The notes beneath the pieces are model-generated. The model searched no databases and had not been told where the DNA came from. It saw only the letters and a program-made list of their open reading frames with translations. DNA of 64,000 nucleotides from Clostridia bacterium (GTDB lineage: Bacteria; Bacillota; Peptococcia; DRI-13; SM3-B62): the NCBI GenBank assembly GCA_018433675.1, contig JAHDQS010000003.1:1-64000 (forward strand), read 5' to 3'. Below, in pieces: positions 1 through 9,839 of the stretch; the first letter of the stretch is position 1; every line of letters begins with the position of its first letter. A program made the position numbers and the translations under genes.

Positions 1-84
1 GCATCCCTTTCTTGACTTGAGCTCGCTCTCAACTGTTCAGTTTTCAAGGTCCGTTTTTTCCTTCCCTCATCGGGCAGGAGTTTC
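1..84 (-). other. 5' leader of a leftward rRNA operon (16S expected just outside the window)
   Basis: On the minus strand the bases just inside the left edge contain a CCTTGAAAACTGAACAG-like stretch (about positions 35-52). This resembles the boxA-region leader that precedes rRNA genes in many Firmicutes. It follows two strong promoters pointing left and no protein frame with support covers it. The rRNA itself is outside the window, so the identity is inferred from leader and promoter architecture. Confidence 0.6.
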
Positions 85-114
85 ATTCTACCACATTCCT
101 CCGCTTTCAGTCAA
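85..114 (-). promoter_or_regulatory. rRNA promoter P2
   Basis: On the minus strand TTGACT (109-114) is separated by 18 bp from TAGAAT (85-90). It sits downstream of a second consensus promoter in the same direction and reads into the leader at the left edge. Tandem promoters of this kind are typical of rRNA operons. Confidence 0.7.
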
Positions 115-201
115 CAGGTTCTTTTTGGTATTTATTCCCTTTCCCTCTCGACCTGCTTCGGGCCTTGTGGCTCTTCTTTTCGCCGCCGCAGCGACTTTTA
201 T

Positions 202-230
202 ATAGTATCACATCACTTTTTATGTGTCAA
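202..230 (-). promoter_or_regulatory. rRNA promoter P1
   Basis: On the minus strand a perfect -35 TTGACA (225-230) is followed after 17 bp by TACTAT (202-207). With P2 about 115 bp downstream it forms a tandem pair driving the leftward transcript. The stretch between yunB and the left edge holds no convincing gene. Confidence 0.75.
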
Positions 231-267
231 CGCTCAATATCCATAATTTTAATATTTCTTGCTTGAA

Positions 268-954
268 TCATTTGAAGCCATCTTGATTTATTCCCAGAAA
301 CGTGTCCGGCACCTCTCCGACAATAACAGTTTCAGCGATCGGTATTTGGGTATTGACTGTAACTCCTTGAGTCGCCAGTGGAATCACAATCTGCACCGTC
401 GTCTTAATATCTAAATATAAAATGTGGCGCACCTGGTTAATGCCGGCCTGCTGAAATTCGTCTAAAAACCCAACATCAACGGTCCCCACGGGTACAACCT
501 TTACCTTGATTTTCGGTCCGTAATTAGCAAGCAACTGACTTCCCAGTGTCTGTCCTAACGGTATTTCAATTACCTCATCATTAAGGCTTTTTAAAGACTC
601 CTTAATTGCCAGGTTAGCCTGTGAAACAATACGACTTATTTTAATAGTATTGGCCTGCATCATTGTGATCCTTTGCTGTGAATCCTTATGTACGCTTACC
701 AGCTCATCATAGTTTATGTTTGCCAGAACCTCCCCATATAACACATTATGTATCGTCTCCGTAGCAATTAAATGCGCACGGGATTCCGCAATTTGCATGA
801 TCGTTGGTTTTAAATTTCTTTCGACTATACTAAAAAGCAGTAAAAAGAGCAAAAATATTAGTGTTATGATCATGCCTGTTTTTGGAATCCACATTAAACG
901 AGCCCGGCGTTTAAATCCGTATCTTGATCTATACCAACGCGCCACGAGCTTCAC
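268..954 (-). CDS. yunB: sporulation protein YunB
   Basis: This 228-residue protein matches YunB, a family restricted to endospore formers and required for efficient spore formation in Bacillus; its biochemical role is unknown. A basic N-terminus of about 24 residues precedes one membrane segment (roughly residues 26-45, MIITLIFLLFLLLFS), and the rest is predicted to lie outside the cytoplasm. The mid and C-terminal parts carry the conserved G-TLGSQLLA and PVG-VDV-F motifs expected of the family. It is divergent from the penicillin-binding protein gene across an AT-rich 177-bp gap. The rRNA promoters read away behind it. The family call is confident. Confidence 0.9.
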   Translation of the reverse strand: MKLVARWYRSRYGFKRRARLMWIPKTGMIITLIFLLFLLLFSIVERNLKPTIMQIAESRAHLIATETIHNVLYGEVLANINYDELVSVHKDSQQRITMMQANTIKISRIVSQANLAIKESLKSLNDEVIEIPLGQTLGSQLLANYGPKIKVKVVPVGTVDVGFLDEFQQAGINQVRHILYLDIKTTVQIVIPLATQGVTVNTQIPIAETVIVGEVPDTFLGINQDGFK

Positions 955-1131
955 CCCGTAAAAGGAAGCTGTTATTCTAATATTATATGAAGGAATCGTT
1001 TAATATTGATAACTATTAATCTTAAATGCTCAACTATTGGCAGTATTGTAAGGTACATAGAAGCGTAAAAAGATAAAAAATACTTGACGATTATGCTATA
1101 ATAATGCAAGCAGGGAAAGGAGGTCTTTTTT

Positions 1132-3981
1132 ATGCCCCGTAAAAGATCAAAGGTTAAGGTACGATATTCGAGAATCGTAGTACTTGCTACCCTCCTGGCA
1201 TTTTTCATCATCATGGGTGCAGGCGTTGGCTATGTTGTTGGCGTTATCCGCAATATGCCTGAATACGATATTAAAAATATTACCGGCGAATTGACCAGTT
1301 TTGTTTATGATAAGGACGACGTTGAAGTCGCCTCATTGCGAGCGGCAAAAAAACGCATCGTTTTATCACCCGAGGAAATTCCCGAGGTAATGAAACAAGC
1401 CATCATCGCCATAGAAGATCAGCGATTTTACAGGCACTTCGGAGTAGACCCCATCCGTTTAGGAGGAGCCGTTATTGCCAATTTTACCAAAGGCTACGGG
1501 TCCCAAGGCGCAAGCACTATCACCCAACAACTCGTTAAAAATGCCGTGCTTGAAAACTTTGAAAAGAAAATGCGCCGCAAGATCCAAGAGGCATTTATTG
1601 CCTTAGAAATCGAAAGAGTATATGAAAAAGAAGAAATTCTTGCCTTTTATTTAAATAACGTTAATTACGGTCACGGTGCCTGGAGCTTACAAACCGCCTC
1701 CGATATATATTTTGGCAAGGATGCCAAAGAACTGAACCTTGCAGAAGCCGCATTATTGGCAGGAGTCGTCAACGCACCCAGTAGATATTCTCCCTATATC
1801 AATCTGGAAAAGTCAAAAGCCCGGCAAGCTATTGTCTTAAACGAAATGGTCAAAATGAACTATATTACAGAGGAAGAGGCAGAAAAAGTCAAACAAGAAC
1901 CCCTTGAATTGGCAGGTCTTACTCCCTTCACCTTCGCTTATCAATCCTTTATAGATCATATCATCGAAGAAGCGGGAAGTATTCTAAACCTTGAAGAAAA
2001 TGACTTAGGGATACTTTACACCGCAGGATACAAGTTTTACACAACCATGGACACCGCAGCCCAAAAAAAAGCTGAAGAAGTATATGCCGATGATAAGAAT
2101 TTCCCTAAAAATAAGGGCGACAAAATAGTGCAATCCGCGCTGGTGATCCTTGACCCTCATAACGGAGAGATTCGCTCTTTGATTGGAGGCAGACAACAGC
2201 AAGGTGAACGTCAGTTCAACAGGGCTGTAAGCGCAACAAGACAACCCGGCTCTGCTTTCAAGCCTATTGCCGTCTACGGACCGGCATTAGAACTTGGATA
2301 CGGTCCGGCTACCGTCCTAGATGATTGTCTTCAGGAATACCAAACCTTTTCCGGTCCTAAAACATTTGTCAACTACGATAATAAGTATCGGGGCTTGGTT
2401 AGCATGCGAACCGGAGTGCAGTATTCCATTAATACCGTGGCTGTAAAAATGTTGGACAAAATAGGTATTAATGAAGGCTTTCAATTTGCGAAAAATCTTG
2501 GTATTACCACTTTGGTTGACACCGGCAGCCATAACGACCTCGGCCTTTCGCTGGCCCTTGGCGGTTTAACCAAAGGGGTTTCACCCTTAGAAATGGCAGC
2601 GGCCTACGGTTGTTTTGCCAATCAAGGCATCTATGTCAAATCCCACGCTATTAGAAAAATCGAAGATAGTAGCGGAAATGTCATTTATGAACATCAACCC
2701 TTTGAAGCAAAAGTTATGTCACCTCAAACTGCTTATCTCATGACAGACATGATGCAAACTGTTGTAAATCAAGGAACCGGCACAGCAGCTCGTATGGACA
2801 GACCTGTCGCCGGTAAAACAGGTACAACCTCCTTTGATGTTGATGCTTGGTTTATGGGCTATACGGCAGACTTGGTGGGAGCGGTATGGCTCGGTTTCGA
2901 TCAAGAAGAATCAATGACGAATGTTTTCGGCGGCGGTTACGGTGCTCCAATTTGGAAGCAGGTTATGACTGTGGCGCACCGAGATCTTCCCGTTTCAAGC
3001 TTCAAAGTTCCCAGCGGTATAGCAACCATTCCTGTTGACTATAAATCAGGGTTGCTCCCTTCAAACCTCACACCTCCCGATTTTGTCGTAATGGAGAAAT
3101 TCAATGAAGAATACCTGCCGACGGAAATATCGGATGTCTGGGTACAGATGCCGGTTTGTGCCGATACAGGCCAGCTTCTTACATCTTCTTGCCCGGTATC
3201 GGTTACCGGAACGTTTCTTAAGCGTCCCATACCTTGGACGGGTGATGTGCCGCCTCAAGATGTTGAACTAGAACCTCCCACTGAATTTTGCACCCTCCAT
3301 AGGTCTAGTACGGTTTCCTTTAATCTGAGTGGAGTTCCACTCTTGGGAAGAGAAGATGAGCTAGCCGGGATACGCCTTAACTGGCACTATCCGGGAGCTA
3401 CCGATAACACCCCATATATCATCTATCGTTCGACAGAACCTAATGTGCTACGTTCGGAAGAGTACCAAGTAGCAAAACTGACCGGGAATATTTCGACCTG
3501 GACCGACAGCAACGTTGAAAAAAATATTCGTTACTATTACGTTGTGGCCGTCCAGATTCAACCTGAAGGTACGGAAATCACTCAAACCCTGCCTTCCAAT
3601 GAAATATCTGTTGCCACCGGTACTGCCAATTTTATCGATAATAACAACGCTATCAATGATAACGTTGACACCAATGAAAATACAGCTGTACCGTACCTCA
3701 GCGGCAGCGGACAGGTCAGAGGCAACAGGGCAAGCGCAAGTCTTTCCTGGACAAAGCCACAAATGGATACTCCTATTCAATATCATGTTTATCGCAGCAC
3801 CGCATCGAACTTCCCTTTGACCGCAGAACACAGAATAACCTCTAATCCGGTCAACAATAATAAGTACACGGACACCAACCTTTCCAGAAACACCTCTTAC
3901 TACTATCGTGTCATAGCCGTCAACAGCAGAACCGGTGCAACCAGCCCTCCCTCTAATCAACTTGAGATTTTTATACCATAG
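1132..3981 (+). CDS. class A penicillin-binding protein (PBP1A type) with C-terminal FN3 domains
   Basis: This bifunctional peptidoglycan synthase has 949 residues. A short cytoplasmic tail is followed by a membrane anchor (about 15-39). The GT51 glycosyltransferase domain shows EDQRFY (95-100) and GASTITQQ (about 126). The transpeptidase domain carries the catalytic serine in SAFK (S374), SIN (432-434) and KTG (562-564). After residue about 700 come two fibronectin type III-like modules (about 740-830 and 860-945) separated by an Asn/Asp-rich linker, which makes the protein longer than usual class A PBPs. GGAAAGGAGG lies upstream of the ATG. It is a single-gene unit closed by a shared terminator. 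FN3 tails occur in other clostridial PBPs and probably bind wall polymers (inference). Confidence 0.95.
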   Translation: MPRKRSKVKVRYSRIVVLATLLAFFIIMGAGVGYVVGVIRNMPEYDIKNITGELTSFVYDKDDVEVASLRAAKKRIVLSPEEIPEVMKQAIIAIEDQRFYRHFGVDPIRLGGAVIANFTKGYGSQGASTITQQLVKNAVLENFEKKMRRKIQEAFIALEIERVYEKEEILAFYLNNVNYGHGAWSLQTASDIYFGKDAKELNLAEAALLAGVVNAPSRYSPYINLEKSKARQAIVLNEMVKMNYITEEEAEKVKQEPLELAGLTPFTFAYQSFIDHIIEEAGSILNLEENDLGILYTAGYKFYTTMDTAAQKKAEEVYADDKNFPKNKGDKIVQSALVILDPHNGEIRSLIGGRQQQGERQFNRAVSATRQPGSAFKPIAVYGPALELGYGPATVLDDCLQEYQTFSGPKTFVNYDNKYRGLVSMRTGVQYSINTVAVKMLDKIGINEGFQFAKNLGITTLVDTGSHNDLGLSLALGGLTKGVSPLEMAAAYGCFANQGIYVKSHAIRKIEDSSGNVIYEHQPFEAKVMSPQTAYLMTDMMQTVVNQGTGTAARMDRPVAGKTGTTSFDVDAWFMGYTADLVGAVWLGFDQEESMTNVFGGGYGAPIWKQVMTVAHRDLPVSSFKVPSGIATIPVDYKSGLLPSNLTPPDFVVMEKFNEEYLPTEISDVWVQMPVCADTGQLLTSSCPVSVTGTFLKRPIPWTGDVPPQDVELEPPTEFCTLHRSSTVSFNLSGVPLLGREDELAGIRLNWHYPGATDNTPYIIYRSTEPNVLRSEEYQVAKLTGNISTWTDSNVEKNIRYYYVVAVQIQPEGTEITQTLPSNEISVATGTANFIDNNNAINDNVDTNENTAVPYLSGSGQVRGNRASASLSWTKPQMDTPIQYHVYRSTASNFPLTAEHRITSNPVNNNKYTDTNLSRNTSYYYRVIAVNSRTGATSPPSNQLEIFIP

Positions 3982-3982
3982 C

Positions 3983-4036
3983 AAAAAAAACGTGTCGGGA
4001 ACTGCTTATCAAGCGAAATTTCCGACACGTTTTTTT
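3983..4036. terminator. bidirectional terminator between PBP and tpiA
   Basis: A stem built on ACGTGTCGG and CCGACACGT is flanked by A-runs on the left and T-runs on the right. It can therefore end transcription of the PBP gene on the plus strand and of tpiA on the minus strand. Confidence 0.9.
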
Positions 4037-4048
4037 GTATTTTCCCTT

Positions 4049-4798
4049 TTAATATTTAACAATCGGTACAAAGTCCTCTGTTTTCAAGCTGGCTCCGCCA
4101 ACCAGAGCACCGTCAATATCCGGTTGTGACATTAACTCCTTGATATTTGAGGCCTTAACGCTGCCTCCGTAGAGAATACGTGTTTTCTCAGCGATATCAC
4201 CATCCCATGTTTCCTTGATTATTTCTCTTATTTCCTTGATAACATCCTCTGCGTCATCAGCAGTTGCCGTTTTTCCCGTACCGATCGCCCAGGCAGGCTC
4301 ATAGGCAACAACCACTCCTTTCATTTCTTCAACCGAAAGGCCGACCAGGGAATCCAACAGTTGTTCTTTGACAACCTGCATGGTTTTCCCTTCGTTCCTT
4401 TCCTCCAAAACCTCCCCAATACAGAGCACAACATGCAAGCCCTTTTTCAAGGCCGTTTTGACCTTTTTATTAATTTCTTCATTTGTCTCTCTAAAAATCA
4501 TCCTTCTTTCGGAATGTCCAAGAATAACGTAACTACAGCCGCAATCCAGAAGCATGTCAGCCGATATCTCCCCGGTATAAGCGCCCTTTTCCTCCCAGTG
4601 CATATTCTGCGCCCCCAGTTTTATCGCTGAACCTTTCAAAAGCTCACCTGCCGGGGCGAGAGATGTAAAAGGAGGACAAACAAGAACATCGACCCCGTCA
4701 ATATCCCACAGCTCCTTAACGAGCCCTTGAAGAAGCTTGAGCGTTTCGGATGGGGTTTTATTCATTTTCCAGTTTCCGGCAATTATTGGTTTTCGCAT
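4049..4798 (-). CDS. tpiA: triosephosphate isomerase
   Basis: This 249-residue enzyme interconverts dihydroxyacetone phosphate and glyceraldehyde 3-phosphate in glycolysis and gluconeogenesis. It shows the N-terminal GNWKMNK with the catalytic Asn and Lys, LGHSERR with the catalytic His, and AYEPAWAIGTGKTA with the catalytic Glu and the flexible loop 6. The phosphate-binding end contains GGSV and GALVGGAS. Length and motifs are those of a normal active enzyme. It lies 22 bp downstream of mutS2 and is the last gene of the long minus-strand run. It is not beside gap or pgk, so it has been separated from the usual glycolytic operon. Confidence 0.97.
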   Translation of the reverse strand: MRKPIIAGNWKMNKTPSETLKLLQGLVKELWDIDGVDVLVCPPFTSLAPAGELLKGSAIKLGAQNMHWEEKGAYTGEISADMLLDCGCSYVILGHSERRMIFRETNEEINKKVKTALKKGLHVVLCIGEVLEERNEGKTMQVVKEQLLDSLVGLSVEEMKGVVVAYEPAWAIGTGKTATADDAEDVIKEIREIIKETWDGDIAEKTRILYGGSVKASNIKELMSQPDIDGALVGGASLKTEDFVPIVKY

Positions 4799-4820
4799 CT
4801 TTTTAATCTCCTCTTTTATT

Positions 4821-7193
4821 CTACTTCTTAAATTCTACTACCGTTACTCCATGTCCTCCCTCATTATACCCGCCCATCCGATGTGATTTGACATTGTGAT
4901 GGGTTTTTACCAATTCTGTAATAGCGGCACGCAACGCACCTGTCCCTTTCCCATGTATGAGATAAGCTTGGAGAAGACCCGCTAAGCAAGCATCGTCTAA
5001 GTATTTCTCCGTCTCTGCAAGAGCCTCGTCGACAGTCAACCCTCGCAAATCAAGTTCACTTTTTATCTCCCGTGCCTTGCCGGCAACGATCCCGCCGACT
5101 CCTGAAATGACATGTTCCTCTTTTTCTTTGACCATCGGTATCTTTCTTAAATCCCGAGCCTTCACCGTCAATTTCATGATACCGGCCTGTACCAAAACCT
5201 CTTCATCGTTTTTAGGTTTTTGCAAGACCTGCGCCTTTTGATTAAGCCTGTCGATAATAACCATATCCCCCGGTTCCAGGGTTCTTATGTCAATGGTTTC
5301 GCCCTTTTCCAAGGACTTGGTTTCTTCCCTCAATTCGTTTTCCTTGTGACGCAAACTGTCGCGAATCTTTTGCATTTCACCCAGCTCTTCTTGTAATGAA
5401 GGAGCATTTTTTAGAGAAGTTCGAAGTTCCTTTAAAGACGATTCGCTTTCCCGCCGGGCCTTGGCAACGATTTCCAAGGCCTCATCCTTGGCTTTTTGCA
5501 GCACCTGCCGTGATTTTGCAGCTAATTCCTTTTCTTTCTTTTCCAGCTCTAATAATTTGCCCTTTGCCATTCTTTTAAGGTCTTCCGCTTCCCGGCGGTC
5601 CTTTTCCGATAAAAGCTGATTGGTTTCCAAATTCTCAATGAGGTCGGCTACTCTGACCTCCTCCCGGGAAAGGAAGCCCCGGGCCCTTTCCACGATATCA
5701 GCGGACAAGCCAAGGCGCCGCGATATCTCAAAAGCGTTGCTCTTACCCGGAACACCTGTTAAGAGTCGATAAGTAGGCTGTAAGGTCTGAACATCAAACT
5801 CTACACTGGCGTTTTCCACCCGCTCATGATTATACGCAAAACTCTTTAACTCGCTGTAATGTGTTGTGGCAATAACCTTTACACCGTCTTGAATCATTTG
5901 CTCAAGAATAGCCATGGCTAATGCCGCACCCTCGGTAGGATCGGTTCCAGCCCCTAATTCGTCCAACAGCACCAAAGATTGTTCGTCCATGCCTTGAAGG
6001 ATGCTGACAATATTCGTCATGTGAGAAGAAAAGGTGCTTAATGACTGCTCAATACTCTGCTCATCACCGATATCCGCATACACCTTCCTAAACACCGCCA
6101 CTTCCGTGCCGGTTTGTGCCGGAACGTGCAGCCCTGCTTGGGCCATCAAAGTAAACAAACCTACTGTTTTTAACGTTACGGTTTTGCCACCCGTATTAGG
6201 GCCTGTTATCACCAGCGCATCGAAATCAAATCCTAGATTTATCGTAATGGGAACAACCTCACCTCTAATCAAAGGATGCCTGCCTTGGATGATTTTTATC
6301 CGTCCCCGGTCATTGAGCAAAGGTTGTCCGCAATCCAGTTCCGCACTGAGCTTACCGCGGGCCATGATAAAATCAAGCAGCGCTAACGCCTCCAGCATGT
6401 CTAACAGTTCCTGACGATGGCTTTCAACCAAAGCTGTAAGCTCCCGCAAGATCCGGATTACTTCTGTTCTTTCCATTGCTTCATACCGCTGGACCTCGTT
6501 GTTGACCTCAACTACGGCCATGGGCTCAATAAAAAGTGTGGCACCGCTGGCCGATTGGTCATGAACCAAACCCGGCACATACTGCCTGTATTCCTGCTTA
6601 ACCGGCAAAACGTATCTGTCGTTTCTGATGGTTATCAGCATTTCCTGTAAATACTTCTGTACTTCGGCAGACCGCACCATTCCCTCCAGCTTTTCTCTAG
6701 CCCTACCCTGCAAGCTCCGCAGCTGTTTTCTGATGCGAGTCAACTCTTTCGAAGCATTATCATCGATTTCCCCTTCCTGGGTTATCGTTTTTTTAATCCT
6801 GTTTTCCAAGCCCGGCAGGTTACAAAGCAATTGAGCATATATCGCTAGCTTAGAATATTTTTTTCCCTCATCAGAGAAAAACTTCTTTATCCTTCCGGCG
6901 GCAATCAGGGTATCATAGAGCCGTAAAAACTCCCCAGGATCGATTATTCCCCCCGACTCAGCTTTGCGCAAAGCCGGATGAAGATCACTGACCCCACCCA
7001 TAGTAAACCCGGGATGCAGCCTGACAATTTCCCTGGCTTCGGTAGTTTCGTCCTGTCTTTCCTCGATATATTCCAAGTCCCCTGAGGGACTTAAAGCACG
7101 TGCCAAGGCTTTTCCCAACGAAGATGAACAACGTTCTGTCAGCATTTCAATTATCTTATCGTATTCCAGCTTATGCAGGATCTTTTTATCCAC
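4821..7193 (-). CDS. mutS2: MutS2 ATPase/endonuclease
   Basis: This 790-residue MutS2 lacks the mismatch-recognition domain of MutS1. The core and lever region comes first, then the ABC-type ATPase with Walker A GPNTGGKT, Walker B LVLLDELGAGTDP and an ATTHYSELK switch. A long charged coiled coil follows at about residues 510-630. A C-terminal Smr nuclease domain carries LDLRGLTVDEA and the HGKGTGALR motif. MutS2 proteins suppress recombination and, in Bacillus, split collided ribosomes; which role dominates here cannot be seen. It sits between the U32 gene and tpiA on the same strand. Confidence 0.96.
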   Translation of the reverse strand: MDKKILHKLEYDKIIEMLTERCSSSLGKALARALSPSGDLEYIEERQDETTEAREIVRLHPGFTMGGVSDLHPALRKAESGGIIDPGEFLRLYDTLIAAGRIKKFFSDEGKKYSKLAIYAQLLCNLPGLENRIKKTITQEGEIDDNASKELTRIRKQLRSLQGRAREKLEGMVRSAEVQKYLQEMLITIRNDRYVLPVKQEYRQYVPGLVHDQSASGATLFIEPMAVVEVNNEVQRYEAMERTEVIRILRELTALVESHRQELLDMLEALALLDFIMARGKLSAELDCGQPLLNDRGRIKIIQGRHPLIRGEVVPITINLGFDFDALVITGPNTGGKTVTLKTVGLFTLMAQAGLHVPAQTGTEVAVFRKVYADIGDEQSIEQSLSTFSSHMTNIVSILQGMDEQSLVLLDELGAGTDPTEGAALAMAILEQMIQDGVKVIATTHYSELKSFAYNHERVENASVEFDVQTLQPTYRLLTGVPGKSNAFEISRRLGLSADIVERARGFLSREEVRVADLIENLETNQLLSEKDRREAEDLKRMAKGKLLELEKKEKELAAKSRQVLQKAKDEALEIVAKARRESESSLKELRTSLKNAPSLQEELGEMQKIRDSLRHKENELREETKSLEKGETIDIRTLEPGDMVIIDRLNQKAQVLQKPKNDEEVLVQAGIMKLTVKARDLRKIPMVKEKEEHVISGVGGIVAGKAREIKSELDLRGLTVDEALAETEKYLDDACLAGLLQAYLIHGKGTGALRAAITELVKTHHNVKSHRMGGYNEGGHGVTVVEFKK

Positions 7194-7224
7194 GTTAAAC
7201 CCCGCCTTTCTTTAACCTGCTTGA

Positions 7225-9756
7225 TCAAACAACGCCGCGAAAATAGTGGCCCCCGGTGCAGCCCTCCGGCGCCAGTTCATTCAATATTTTCTTGCTTTCC
7301 TCTAAGATAACGTATTCCGGACCCATTTTCATTTCCCTCTTTATTTCCCCGGAATAGGTCGCCACTACACTTTTTACCCAATAGGGGTTCTCTCTTTTGG
7401 CCTCGATCCGCAAGACATCGACACCTGTCTTAAGGATTTGGGGCAAACGTTCCGCCACATTAAGTGTCTTGGCATTATATACCCTCATCCTACAGGATTC
7501 GTCCATTTCTAAAGGAAAGACCATTTTCATTCTATCCCGCAAGCCATATCGCCTCTTTTCACAAGGCATCCGGCACTCGTGCTCGTCGCTCTTTCTCCCC
7601 AGGGCATTACCTACAGCACAATGCTCGGTTATCATCAACGGTAGTCTGCCATGTATGAGGCATTCCGTACCCACGTGACCAATATACATAATTTTTTTAA
7701 TCTGTTCCAGCGTCAATTCCGGGGACAGTGTCACCCGAGCTACGGAAAAACTGTCTCGCAACAATTTAATAACATAATCGTTGAAGATATTCAAGGTATA
7801 ATCGGCTATTAGTCCCTTGATGCCCATTTCCTTGGCAATCTGCAGTACTCCCGGGTTCCCGGCCAAAAACCCATCGGCACCTGCTTCAAGGCCCCGTTCA
7901 CAAACAGCTTGTATTTCCTTTTCATTTTTTTCATGAAACAGGTACGGCAACTGCAGAACAGCACGAGCTCCCCGCTCATGACATGATTTAACGGCCTTGT
8001 GATACTCGTTAAGACTTATTCCCTCTCTGCCCCGTAGTCTCTCACCGCCAAAGTATATGACATCTGCTCCGCCTTCCGCTGCGGCACACAATGAAGACAT
8101 ATCCCCTACCGTTACCGCAAGCTCTGTTGTTTTACGCCTTATCGGTTTGTTGGGAATGTTTTTTTTCAAAATTTCCAAGCGTTTACGATAAAGATTTTCG
8201 CTTACCTCAGACTTCTTATACATCGCCAATCTTTGCTCATCAAGAATTTCCACAGCCCTGCGCCGCAAATCGTTGAGTTCACTGACAGGAACCATCAATC
8301 CCTCCCCGCCTACGACCGTTAGATCGCGCAAATAGTAGATGCTGGTCCCCAGCCTTGCCAGCTGCTTTGTAATAACCTCTCGGGTGATTGGCTGTTTTTT
8401 GGCTTTTTCCACAATATATCTACCTTGAACCGTTGCCTGAAACCCGTTGTTGTCTCTTGCCGACATCAGCAAAGGCTCTCCGTTTGTAATCTCCAAGTTG
8501 ATGTCAAGAGAATATTTTTTAATCCCTCCTCTGCCCGCAAAAGTCTTGCCGGCCTTTTCAACCAGAGCAATATCCATGGTTTTGAAAATCCGATCTCCGG
8601 TGTATGGTGTACCGTCATTTATCCGGAAGGAAACCCTGCCGCCTTCGGCCATTTCTATGTTTTCTTTGTCTTTTCTTAAGGCTTTAATCTCACCTGCAAT
8701 GCGTCCTCCCTTTGTTACCCAAATTTCGTACCCGTCTCCTACCCGTAAGGGGTTTTCTAAATCTACCGTGACCTCGTTGTTTCCCCTATCATACGAAATA
8801 ACTCTCCCAATGAATAAACCTCTGTTGTTGGGACGCTGATAACTCATCAGGTGAATTCCCGGTCGTTTTAAGTAATACCCTGTTGTAAAGCCGCGGTTAA
8901 AGACCTGCCCCAATTCTTTTTCCGCTCCGGACAGCAAGTAGTTTTCTTCGTCGGCAATTGCATCCAGGGCTTGGCGATAATTCCTGATTACGGTCGCCAC
9001 ATATTCGGGTCTTTTCATCCTTCCTTCCACCTTCACAGAGTCAATACCTGCCTCTTTAAGCTCAGACAAGTATTTGAGCATATTCAGATCTTTAGGTGAC
9101 AGGAGATATCCGCTTGTTATTTCCTTACCTTCGTCTTCGACCAAGGTATAGGGCAAACGACATGGTTGGGCACAACCACCACGATTTCCGCTCCTCCCAC
9201 CTACCATGCTGCTCATCAGACACTGCCCGGAATAGGAAACACACAAGGCCCCATGAACAAAAGCCTCCAAGGGTAAAACCGCTTTTTCTTTGATTAGCCT
9301 GATATTGGCCAGGGAAACCTCCCTGGCCAATATCGCCCGGGAAAAACCTTCGCCTTGTAAAAAGCGGACTCCGGCCGCATTATGAATCGTCATCTGTGTG
9401 CTGGCATGTATCTCCATCTCGGGAAACAAATGCTTGGCGACAAGGGCAACACCTAAATCCTGCAGGATCACGGCATCAATATCTATTGAATACAATTGGA
9501 AAAGATAAGCAAAAAGCTCTTCGTACTCACTATTATCTATCAACGTATTCACCGCCGCATATACCTTCACGTTATGAAGATGGGCATATCTGACTGCTTC
9601 CGCCAGTTCGCTGTCATTAAAGTTTTCCGCATACCGACGAGCACTGAATACCTTTCCCCCTAAATAAACGGCATCAGCCCCGTTTTGCACGGCTGCCCTC
9701 AATGACTCCAGAGTACCTGCCGGCGCTAAAAGCTCAGGGCCAAAACGAGCGGACAT
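7225..9756 (-). CDS. U32 family protein with DUF3656 (RlhA/TrhP type)
   Basis: This is an 843-residue U32 family protein, annotated as a peptidase but, in characterised members, needed for hydroxylation of 23S rRNA (RlhA) or tRNA U34 (TrhP). The N-terminal U32 core opens with PELLAPAGTLESL. It contains the cysteine cluster region GNRGGCAQPCRLPYTL and the signature SVKVEGRMKRPEYV. A DUF3656-like middle follows, then a second barrel-like half (from about 550) with further cysteines that could complete an iron-sulfur site. The length suits the long single-chain form. It lies between a strong terminator hairpin upstream and mutS2 downstream. The RNA target cannot be decided here. Confidence 0.85.
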   Translation of the reverse strand: MSARFGPELLAPAGTLESLRAAVQNGADAVYLGGKVFSARRYAENFNDSELAEAVRYAHLHNVKVYAAVNTLIDNSEYEELFAYLFQLYSIDIDAVILQDLGVALVAKHLFPEMEIHASTQMTIHNAAGVRFLQGEGFSRAILAREVSLANIRLIKEKAVLPLEAFVHGALCVSYSGQCLMSSMVGGRSGNRGGCAQPCRLPYTLVEDEGKEITSGYLLSPKDLNMLKYLSELKEAGIDSVKVEGRMKRPEYVATVIRNYRQALDAIADEENYLLSGAEKELGQVFNRGFTTGYYLKRPGIHLMSYQRPNNRGLFIGRVISYDRGNNEVTVDLENPLRVGDGYEIWVTKGGRIAGEIKALRKDKENIEMAEGGRVSFRINDGTPYTGDRIFKTMDIALVEKAGKTFAGRGGIKKYSLDINLEITNGEPLLMSARDNNGFQATVQGRYIVEKAKKQPITREVITKQLARLGTSIYYLRDLTVVGGEGLMVPVSELNDLRRRAVEILDEQRLAMYKKSEVSENLYRKRLEILKKNIPNKPIRRKTTELAVTVGDMSSLCAAAEGGADVIYFGGERLRGREGISLNEYHKAVKSCHERGARAVLQLPYLFHEKNEKEIQAVCERGLEAGADGFLAGNPGVLQIAKEMGIKGLIADYTLNIFNDYVIKLLRDSFSVARVTLSPELTLEQIKKIMYIGHVGTECLIHGRLPLMITEHCAVGNALGRKSDEHECRMPCEKRRYGLRDRMKMVFPLEMDESCRMRVYNAKTLNVAERLPQILKTGVDVLRIEAKRENPYWVKSVVATYSGEIKREMKMGPEYVILEESKKILNELAPEGCTGGHYFRGVV

Positions 9757-9782
9757 TGAAATACCCCCTATTCTTGTTTCAG

Positions 9783-9810
9783 TCCAAAAGACGCGGGTTG
9801 CCCCGCGCCT
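9783..9810 (-). terminator. GC-rich hairpin downstream of the NIF3 gene
   Basis: On the minus strand CGCGGG and CCCGCG pair around a GCAA loop and are followed by TCTTTT. It lies in the 83-bp gap between the NIF3-family gene and the U32 gene. It probably terminates or attenuates the pheST-zapA transcript. Confidence 0.65.
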
Positions 9811-9839
9811 CTTGATTTCTACTGGTTTGGTCCCTCTAC

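Noticed and set aside
17-205. Short plus-strand frame at the left edge
   Set aside because: It lies over the leftward rRNA promoters and leader and has no family similarity.
3448-3984. Minus-strand frame of 178 codons
   Set aside because: Antisense to the FN3 end of the penicillin-binding protein; it also begins within the terminator.
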